From Ruminiclostridium sp. (lineage in GTDB: Bacteria; Bacillota_A; Clostridia; Oscillospirales; Oscillospiraceae): 20,586 nucleotides of DNA. The DNA is taken from NCBI GenBank assembly GCA_017521345.1, contig JAFXCU010000019.1:1-20586 (forward strand), in the 5' to 3' direction. Each line of letters starts with the position of its first letter. Position 1 is the first letter of the stretch. The translations under genes and the position numbers were made by a program. Under the pieces are notes generated by a model. The model searched no databases, was not told where the DNA came from, and was given only the letters and a program-made list of their open reading frames with translations. Below are positions 16,240 to 20,586 of this stretch, piece by piece.

Positions 16240-17152
16240 ATTTATAGCTGTCATCCCAGAGAAGATTTCCCTGGGCGTCGTAAATGACGATGTAGCTGTC
16301 CACCAGGGGAGCGGCCTGGGCGCCGTCGCTCTGGTGCTCACTGAGGAACAGATGGTAGGTAAAGCCCCAGTCATCGGTGACCTCCACCATCAGGGTCAGG
16401 GTGGAGCCTTCGGGCAGGCTGAACTTGGCCTCCACGGATTCCATACATTCGTAGTGTCCGGCGGAACGGGGCATCTGGTCCAGGTCAAAGTCGATGCGGT
16501 CGATCTCTTTTCCGTCCCGCAGAGCGATGAGGGCTACGGTCTCAGCTTCGTTGCTGTCATTTCCCCGGCCGTAGAGGAGGTTATCCACCAGGATATCTGC
16601 CTCGTAATGGAGGGTGTTGTCCTTGATGGAGGCAGAGGCGCTCATCTCGTGAGCGTAGGGGATGGACAACAGCTGGGCGAAGGGGGTTTCGGTGATGTTC
16701 AGGGCCTCGCTCCGTTCCTTGCCGTTTTCCTGGAAGGTCACCCGCTGGAGGTTGGCGGTTTCAAAGAGGGGCCAGTCCAGGGTGAGGGTATAGCTGCCGT
16801 TGTCCTGAGGGGCCATGGAGTGAGGAGAATCGTTGATGATCGCGGCTGCTGCGGTCGCCCCGGGGGTGTGTTCCTTAGGGGTGGCGGTGAAGGTGAGGGG
16901 AGCCGACATGGTCTCCTGGTCCAGGCTGCCCCAGCTCCAGTCGTAGGAGGACAGGATGCTGGCCTCGGCCTCCAGGGCGGACTCCACCTGGCTGGTAAAG
17001 GCCCCCATCTGTTCGCGGAATTGCGTGTTCTGGTTGTTCAGCTGGTTTTGGAGCTGGTTGACCTGGTTTTTCAGGTCAGAGATCTGCATCAGGCAGAAAA
17101 TGGCCAGCACGCAGGCAATGGCGGAAAGGATGGTGGGAAAGCGTTTTTTCAT
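16238..17152 (-). CDS. Membrane-anchored extracytoplasmic protein of unknown function
   Basis: I do not recognise a family. The 304-residue protein starts MKKRFPTILSAIACVLAIFCLMQ, a typical signal anchor (about residues 5-22). An asparagine/glutamine-rich coiled coil follows (about 24-55: LKNQVNQLQNQLNNQ). The remaining ~240 residues look like a beta-rich extracytoplasmic domain with few cysteines. The ATG at 17152 follows AAAGGAGGGACCTT and replaces a longer frame starting at 17188 that has no ribosome site. It has a strong promoter that overlaps the divergent promoter of the RAYT gene. No good terminator follows; the stop codon abuts the multi-hairpin element. Confidence 0.75.
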   Translation of the reverse strand: MKKRFPTILSAIACVLAIFCLMQISDLKNQVNQLQNQLNNQNTQFREQMGAFTSQVESALEAEASILSSYDWSWGSLDQETMSAPLTFTATPKEHTPGATAAAAIINDSPHSMAPQDNGSYTLTLDWPLFETANLQRVTFQENGKERSEALNITETPFAQLLSIPYAHEMSASASIKDNTLHYEADILVDNLLYGRGNDSNEAETVALIALRDGKEIDRIDFDLDQMPRSAGHYECMESVEAKFSLPEGSTLTLMVEVTDDWGFTYHLFLSEHQSDGAQAAPLVDSYIVIYDAQGNLLWDDSYK

Positions 17153-17192
17153 AAGGTCCCTCCTTTGGGTCACAGGCGGCCGGTACACCTTT

Positions 17193-17221
17193 ATTTTACT
17201 ATATACGGTTTAGAATGACAA
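17193..17221 (-). promoter_or_regulatory. SigA-type promoter of the unknown membrane protein gene
   Basis: On the minus strand TTGTCA (17216-17221), a 17-nt spacer and TAAAAT (17193-17198) form a good promoter about 40 nt before the start codon. Confidence 0.78.
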
Positions 17222-17243
17222 GGCTTTGGGGATGTGATAGAAT
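17215..17243 (+). promoter_or_regulatory. SigA-type promoter of the RAYT-gluQ pair
   Basis: ATGACA (17215-17220), a 17-nt spacer and TAGAAT (17238-17243), with TG one base before it, make an extended -10 promoter. Its -35 occupies the same bases as the -35 of the divergent promoter, in the near-palindrome ATGACAA/TTGTCAT. Confidence 0.65.
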
Positions 17244-17260
17244 ATGGGGGAGGTGATCTC

Positions 17261-17728
17261 ATGGAGAGAAAACTCCTGCGCCTGGAGGGGTATGATTATG
17301 CCTCCCGTGGTGCGTATTTTATTACCGTATGTACAGAAGGAAAACGTTCCATCTTGGGTAGCGTTGTAGGGGGCGATGACCACATCGGCCCATGCGTTGC
17401 GTTGACCCAATATGGCCGGATCGTGGAAAAATACCTTTGCAGGATACCGGGGGTTACGGAGTACATCATCATGCCAAATCATGTTCACATGATCGTGGTC
17501 GTTCAACCGGAAGAGAGTGGGCCGATGAGGGCATCGGCCCCTACGATATCACAGCATATCAGAGCGTTTAAGGGATTGGCAACGAAGGAGGCGGGAGTTA
17601 GCCTCTGGCAGCGGTCCTTCTACGACCACGTCATCCGAGACGAAGATGACTACCTGCGCATTGTCGAATATATTTTAGAAAATCCTGCGAAATGGATGGA
17701 GGACCGTTACTATGTCCCAGAATCATAA
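17261..17728 (+). CDS. REP-associated tyrosine transposase (RAYT, IS200-like, HUH)
   Basis: This is a Y1 HUH endonuclease of the TnpA-REP group, 155 residues, expected to nick and join single-stranded DNA at REP-type hairpins. Signatures are RKLLRLEGYDYASRGAYFITVCT (3-25), the metal-binding HUH as H74-V-H76 in MPNHVHMIV, and the catalytic tyrosine Y121 in WQRSFYDHVIR, followed by YLRIVEYILENPAKW. The ATG at 17261 has the very strong site GGAGGTGAT 4 nt upstream; a GTG at 17234 lacks one. The gene contains two inverted REP-like hairpins in its own coding sequence. Its last 17 nt overlap the start of gluQ. It looks intact, and no terminal insertion-sequence ends were seen around it. Confidence 0.88.
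   Translation: MERKLLRLEGYDYASRGAYFITVCTEGKRSILGSVVGGDDHIGPCVALTQYGRIVEKYLCRIPGVTEYIIMPNHVHMIVVVQPEESGPMRASAPTISQHIRAFKGLATKEAGVSLWQRSFYDHVIRDEDDYLRIVEYILENPAKWMEDRYYVPES
17366..17391 (+). repeat. REP-like GTAG hairpin inside the RAYT gene, first copy
   Basis: GTAG (17366-17369) is followed by a hairpin with stem CGATG/CATCG (17374-17378 with 17383-17387), extended by GGG/CCC across one bulged G, and loop ACCA. The 26-nt unit matches the reverse complement of 17519-17544 at 23 positions by hand count. Confidence 0.7.
17519..17544 (-). repeat. REP-like GTAG hairpin inside the RAYT gene, second, inverted copy
   Basis: GGGCCGATG (17519-17527) pairs perfectly with CATCGGCCC (17532-17540), and CTAC (17541-17544) is the GTAG head on the minus strand. 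It is inverted relative to the first copy, 127 nt away, on the other side of the HUH-coding stretch. Confidence 0.75.
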
Positions 17729-18662
17729 ACCCATCCGGGGGCGGTTTGCCCCCAGCCCCAGCGGGCGGATGCACCTGGGGAACCTGTTTGCCGCCCTGCT
17801 GGCCTGGCTGGATGTTCGGAGCCTGGGGGGTGAAATGCTCCTGCGCATGGAGGACCTGGACCCCGACCGGTGCAAGCCCCAGTACACCCTTCAGCTGGCC
17901 GACGACCTCCGCTGGCTGGGCCTGGACTGGGACCTGGGCTGGCAGGAGGGGCTGGATGAGTATACCCAGAGCCACCGCACGGAGTTTTACGCTGAGACCT
18001 TCCGGAAGCTGGAGGCCGAGGGTCTGGTCTACCCCTGTTATTGCAGCCGAAAGGAGCTGCTGGCGGCTTCCGCCCCCCACGCCTCCGACGGCTTCCGGGT
18101 GTACTCCGGCCGGTGCCGGACCCTGACCCAGGAAGAGAAAACCCTTCTGGAACAGGGGGGACGCAGACCCGCCTGGCGGATCGCTGTACCAAATGAGACC
18201 ATTGCATTCACCGACGGAAATTTCGGGCCCCAGTCCGAAGTGCTGGACCGGGACTGCGGGGATTTCATCCTCCGACGGTCCGACGGGGTGTACGCCTATC
18301 AGCTGGCAGTCACCGCCGATGACGGGGCCATGGGGGTCAACCGGGTGGTCCGGGGCTGGGACCTGCTGTCCTCCACCCCCCGGCAGATCTGGCTCATGGA
18401 AAAGCTGGGCTATGAGGTGCCCACCTACTGCCATGCCCCCCTCCTGTGCAGCCCCGATGGCCGGCGGCTGTCCAAGCGGGACCGGGACCTGGACATGGGA
18501 GTCCTGCGCCAGCGGTATACCCCGGAGGAACTGACCGGTCTGCTGGCCTGCACCGCCGGGATCATCGACCGGCCGGAACCGGTGAAGCCCTACGACCTGG
18601 TGAAGGAATTCTCCTGGGAGAAGGTGGGTACCCGGGACCGGGAGCCTCTCATCACGGAATAA
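17712..18662 (+). CDS. gluQ: Glutamyl-Q tRNA(Asp) synthetase
   Basis: The enzyme attaches glutamate to queuosine at the wobble base of tRNA-Asp. It is a truncated GluRS paralogue of 316 residues, close to E. coli GluQ, with a catalytic Rossmann fold but no anticodon-binding domain. Seen are FAPSPSGRMHLGN with the HIGH-type motif H21-L-G-N24, DLDPDRC (48-54), the family's zinc site C109-x-C111...Y131...C135, and the KMSKS-type R252-L-S-K-R-D257. The ATG lies inside the end of the RAYT frame (17-nt overlap), with GGAGG (17698-17702) 9 nt upstream, so translation may be coupled. It converges on the spoIIA operon. Confidence 0.93.
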   Translation: MSQNHKPIRGRFAPSPSGRMHLGNLFAALLAWLDVRSLGGEMLLRMEDLDPDRCKPQYTLQLADDLRWLGLDWDLGWQEGLDEYTQSHRTEFYAETFRKLEAEGLVYPCYCSRKELLAASAPHASDGFRVYSGRCRTLTQEEKTLLEQGGRRPAWRIAVPNETIAFTDGNFGPQSEVLDRDCGDFILRRSDGVYAYQLAVTADDGAMGVNRVVRGWDLLSSTPRQIWLMEKLGYEVPTYCHAPLLCSPDGRRLSKRDRDLDMGVLRQRYTPEELTGLLACTAGIIDRPEPVKPYDLVKEFSWEKVGTRDREPLITE

Positions 18663-18665
18663 ACC

Positions 18666-18695
18666 AACGGGCGGAGTCATGTGGCTCCGCCCGTT
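18666..18695. terminator. Shared hairpin between convergent gluQ and sigF
   Basis: An 11-bp perfect stem (18666-18676 with 18685-18695), lengthened by two inner pairs, lies between the two stop codons and touches the sigF stop. T runs on either side are weak, so termination strength is uncertain. Confidence 0.6.
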
Positions 18696-19409
18696 CTATT
18701 GGTCCAATTCTGCCCGCAAAACCTGCAGGGTCTTCTTCTCCAGCCGGGACACCTGGACCTGGCTGATGCCCAGGATCTTCGCCGTCCGGTCCTGGGTGAG
18801 ACCCTTGTAGTACCGCAGGAGGATGAGCTTTTTCTCCCGGTCCGGCAGGCGGTCGATGGCTGTCCGCAGGGCAACCCGTTCCACCAGCCCCTCCTCGGGG
18901 GACTCGCTCCCCAGCATCCCCTCCAGCTGGAGACCGGTCTCCCCGTTCTCCGCCTGGAGGGAGGCCACCGAGGCGGTGGCCAGGTCAGCGGCAGCGATAT
19001 CTTCCGGGGTGAGTCCGGTGGCCTGGGCCAGCTCCGACAGGGCGGGCTCCCGGCCCAGGTCCTCGATCAACTTGGTCCGAGCCCGGTAGATGGTCAGGGC
19101 CTGCTCCTTCATCCCACGGCCCACCTTCACCATGCCGTCATCCCGGAGGAACCGCCGGATCTCCCCGGCGATCTTGGGCACAGCGTAGGTGGAGAACTGG
19201 GTGCCGAAGGCCGTGTCGAAGCCCTGGACAGCCTTGAGAAACCCCAGGCAGCCCAGCTGATACAGGTCCTCGTGCTCCACCCCCCGGTGGGCGTACCGCT
19301 TGACCACGCTCCAGATGAGTCCGGTGTTCTCCTCCACCAGCTGTTGGCAGGCGGCCTGATCCCCGGCCTGGGCGGCCCGGATGAGGGCGGTCCGGTGGTC
19401 TGGGGTCAC
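18696..19409 (-). CDS. sigF: RNA polymerase sigma-F, forespore-specific
   Basis: Sigma-F directs the first forespore gene set during sporulation. The 237-residue protein has a sigma-70 region 2 (EDLYQLGCLGFLKAVQGFD, 47-65), the -10-reading segment FSTYAVPKIAGEIRRFLRD (72-90), a region 3 (about 101-150) and a region 4 helix-turn-helix, LTQDRTAKILGISQVQVSRL (204-223). It could resemble sigma-G by sequence, but its place directly after spoIIAA and spoIIAB identifies it as sigma-F (spoIIAC). It starts with GTG at 19409, overlapping the spoIIAB stop by 4 nt (GTGA), with AGGAGG 6 nt upstream. Confidence 0.95.
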   Translation of the reverse strand: MTPDHRTALIRAAQAGDQAACQQLVEENTGLIWSVVKRYAHRGVEHEDLYQLGCLGFLKAVQGFDTAFGTQFSTYAVPKIAGEIRRFLRDDGMVKVGRGMKEQALTIYRARTKLIEDLGREPALSELAQATGLTPEDIAAADLATASVASLQAENGETGLQLEGMLGSESPEEGLVERVALRTAIDRLPDREKKLILLRYYKGLTQDRTAKILGISQVQVSRLEKKTLQVLRAELDQ

Positions 19410-19858
19410 ACCTTTCCTCCTGCCCGGAGGGCGAACCGCTTGCGCAGGGTGACGGTGGTTCCCTTGCCGGGGACTGACTTGACCTTCACAGAGTCCATGA
19501 AACTCTCCATGATGGTGAAGCCCATGCCCGACCGCTCCTCGTTGCCGGTGGTGAAGAGGGGAGTCCGGGCCTGGTCAATGTCCGGGATGCCGATGCCCCA
19601 GTCCCGGATGATGAGCTCCAGCTCGTTGCCCGGGTAGATTCGGAGCTTCAGCTCCACCTTTCCCAGGGTGTCCGGATAGGCGTGGACGATGGCGTTGGTG
19701 ACCGCCTCGCTGACGGCGGTTTTAACGTCCCCCAGTTCGTCCAGGGTGGGGTCCAGCTGGGCGGCAAAGGCGGCCGCCGCCGACCGGGCGAAGGACTCAT
19801 TGGCCGACCGGGAGGGAAAGACCAGGCTGACCTGGTTGGTGTATTTGATGGTGCGCAT
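19406..19858 (-). CDS. spoIIAB: Anti-sigma-F factor and serine kinase SpoIIAB
   Basis: SpoIIAB binds and silences sigma-F, and phosphorylates SpoIIAA. The 150-residue protein has the GHKL ATPase motifs: N-box E51-AVTN55-AIVHAY, G1 DWGIGIPD (86-93), and the lid/G2 segment TGNEERSGMGFTIM (104-117). GGAGG lies 8 nt before the ATG. It is the middle gene of the operon, 15 nt after spoIIAA and overlapping sigF by 4 nt. All key residues are present. Confidence 0.96.
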   Translation of the reverse strand: MRTIKYTNQVSLVFPSRSANESFARSAAAAFAAQLDPTLDELGDVKTAVSEAVTNAIVHAYPDTLGKVELKLRIYPGNELELIIRDWGIGIPDIDQARTPLFTTGNEERSGMGFTIMESFMDSVKVKSVPGKGTTVTLRKRFALRAGGKV

Positions 19859-19873
19859 GGATGTAGCCTCCTT

Positions 19874-20179
19874 TCAGTCCAGGGGGAAGAGCCGCTGGAG
19901 CCCGGCGGCCCCCAGGACCCGGGCGGGCTGGTCGGGCAGACCGGTGACCTGGAGGGTGCCTCCCAGGGCCTCCATCCGCTTCCACAGCCGGAGGAGGACG
20001 GCAATGCCCGAGGAATCCATGAAGGTGATACCCCGGCAGTCCACCACCAGGGTGTGGGGGAGGACCTCGTCCAGCTCCCGGTCCAGGTCCTCCAGAAGCC
20101 CTTTGACCCGGTGGTGGTCGATGTCGCCGGACAGGGCCACGGTGAGGTGTCGGTTTTGTGCGGTGTAGGCCACGGCCAT
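19874..20179 (-). CDS. spoIIAA: Anti-sigma-F factor antagonist SpoIIAA
   Basis: SpoIIAA is a STAS-domain protein that, when dephosphorylated by SpoIIE, releases sigma-F from SpoIIAB. The regulatory serine is S56 in FMDSSGIAVLL, matching S58 of Bacillus. The ATG at 20179 gives 101 residues, starting MAVAYTAQNRHLTVALSGDIDHH, and has AAAGGGG upstream. A longer frame up to 20305 runs through the structured repeat and is rejected. The C-terminus is shorter than in Bacillus (117 residues). It is the first gene of the operon, but no clear sigma-H or SigA promoter is visible directly before it. Confidence 0.94.
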   Translation of the reverse strand: MAVAYTAQNRHLTVALSGDIDHHRVKGLLEDLDRELDEVLPHTLVVDCRGITFMDSSGIAVLLRLWKRMEALGGTLQVTGLPDQPARVLGAAGLQRLFPLD

Positions 20180-20224
20180 AAGTAAAACCCCTTTCTTTCG
20201 GGTGTATCCGATAAAAATGGAAAA

Positions 20225-20381
20225 GCCTCGCAGAGTTTCGTCGCCATGGCGACGAAATAAAGCTAAGTCTGTTTTCTGGCGCGACATGTGCGTGCCGGAA
20301 AACACTTCTCGGCCTGTCAGTGCGCCTGCAGGGCGCGCGCAGCAGGCCGCAAGCCGGGGTACCGGAAAAGGCCTTTTCCGG
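20225..20381 (-). repeat. Structured multi-hairpin repeat, copy B
   Basis: On the minus strand this unit has the same order as copy A: palindrome CCGGAAAAGGCCTTTTCCGG (20362-20381), then the 128-nt core (20352 down to 20225) with h2, h3 (loop CACATGT) and h4 (a perfect 22-nt palindrome at 20236-20257), ending AACTCTGCGAGGC. It differs from copy A at 26 core positions, and ten of those make five compensatory pairs. It fills most of the gap between the upstream terminator and spoIIAA. Confidence 0.85.
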
Positions 20382-20386
20382 CAGGA

Positions 20387-20423
20387 TAAAAAATACCCTT
20401 GTACCGAAGTACAAGGGTATTTT
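20387..20423 (-). terminator. Terminator of the gene at the right edge
   Basis: A 15-bp perfect stem (20390-20404 with 20409-20423) has a C(TTCG)G loop on the minus strand and runs into TT and further T-rich sequence. It separates the edge gene from the spoIIA operon. Confidence 0.88.
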
Positions 20424-20482
20424 ACGTCATTGAGTTGGAATTTTCTGTCAAAGGATGGAGGGGCTGAAAAATTGTCGTCCGG

Positions 20483-20584
20483 TCAAGCGTCGTTCATGGG
20501 CTGGGTCTGGGCGGCAGTGGGCTCGGGTGGAAGGGCCTCCTCCTGGGGGTGTTGGCAGACAGCCAGGGTCAGGAACAGGAGGAG
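20483..20584 (-). CDS. C-terminal end of an unidentified minus-strand gene
   Basis: A frame entering from the right edge ends at TGA 20485-20483. Its 33 visible residues start with a hydrophobic run (LLLFLTLAVC) and continue with a proline/glutamate-rich tail (HPQEEALPPEPTAAQTQP). This could be a C-terminal membrane anchor, or a short lipoprotein-like protein whose start is cut off. In Bacillus the dacF carboxypeptidase precedes spoIIA, and such enzymes can end in a membrane segment, but the link is only positional. A strong terminator lies 60 nt after the stop. Confidence 0.45.
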   Translation of the reverse strand, partial: LLLFLTLAVCQHPQEEALPPEPTAAQTQPMNDA

Positions 20585-20586
20585 GA

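Noticed and set aside
20177..20305. N-terminal extension of spoIIAA to 20305
   Set aside because: The extra 42 codons come from the structured repeat, do not fit the STAS domain, and a ribosome site exists before the ATG at 20179.

Overview
The window looks like a chromosomal segment from a spore-forming, anaerobic Clostridia-class Firmicute with fairly high GC, most like gut Oscillospirales (the Flavonifractor/Intestinimonas/Lawsonibacter type). That placement is inferred from the spoIIA operon, strong GGAGG ribosome binding sites, SigA-type promoters with frequent extended -10 elements, a single-chain pyruvate carboxylase, AgcS amino acid carriers and abundant hairpin repeats. No rRNA, tRNA or CRISPR array was seen.

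Layout, left to right. 1-1850: the tail of an upstream gene (probably FtsW/RodA-type) overlaps a short penicillin-binding transpeptidase gene. A small membrane zinc-ribbon protein follows, sitting between two near-identical terminators. 1858-3582 (minus): a class II aldolase and mtnA form a two-gene operon, best read as methylthioribose or deoxyribose phosphate salvage. 3962-5411: a highly expressed class III aminotransferase has a structured leader RNA. 5572-9036 (minus): pyruvate carboxylase. 9433-12057: a MocR-type regulator, then phosphate acetyltransferase. 12114-15205: two tandem sodium:amino acid (AgcS) symporters, one with ordinary codon use and one with strongly optimised codons. 15206-16240: a repeat-rich stretch surrounding a YbaK-type deacylase. 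16238-17152 (minus): a membrane-anchored extracytoplasmic protein of unknown function, divergent from 17261-18662, where a REP-associated (RAYT) transposase overlaps gluQ. 18696-20179 (minus): spoIIAA-spoIIAB-sigF, the forespore sigma-F switch. 20225-20584: a second copy of the structured repeat, a terminator, and the C-terminal end of another minus-strand gene.

Much of the metabolism is central fermentation: pyruvate carboxylase feeds oxaloacetate, Pta handles acetyl-CoA/acetyl phosphate, and the AgcS carriers and the aminotransferase point to amino acid use. The aminotransferase, Pta, pyruvate carboxylase and second AgcS genes share codon use typical of highly expressed genes.

The most unusual material is non-coding. 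A structured repeat is present in two inverted copies (15275-15437 and 20225-20381). Their 128-nt cores align without gaps at 102/128 identities by hand count, and several differences are compensatory within hairpin stems. A row of three mini-hairpins with a constant CTTCA linker lies downstream of ybaK. A multi-hairpin element lies upstream of ybaK. Two inverted GTAG-headed REP-like hairpins lie inside the RAYT gene on either side of its HUH motif. All alignments and counts were done by eye; no database search was possible.
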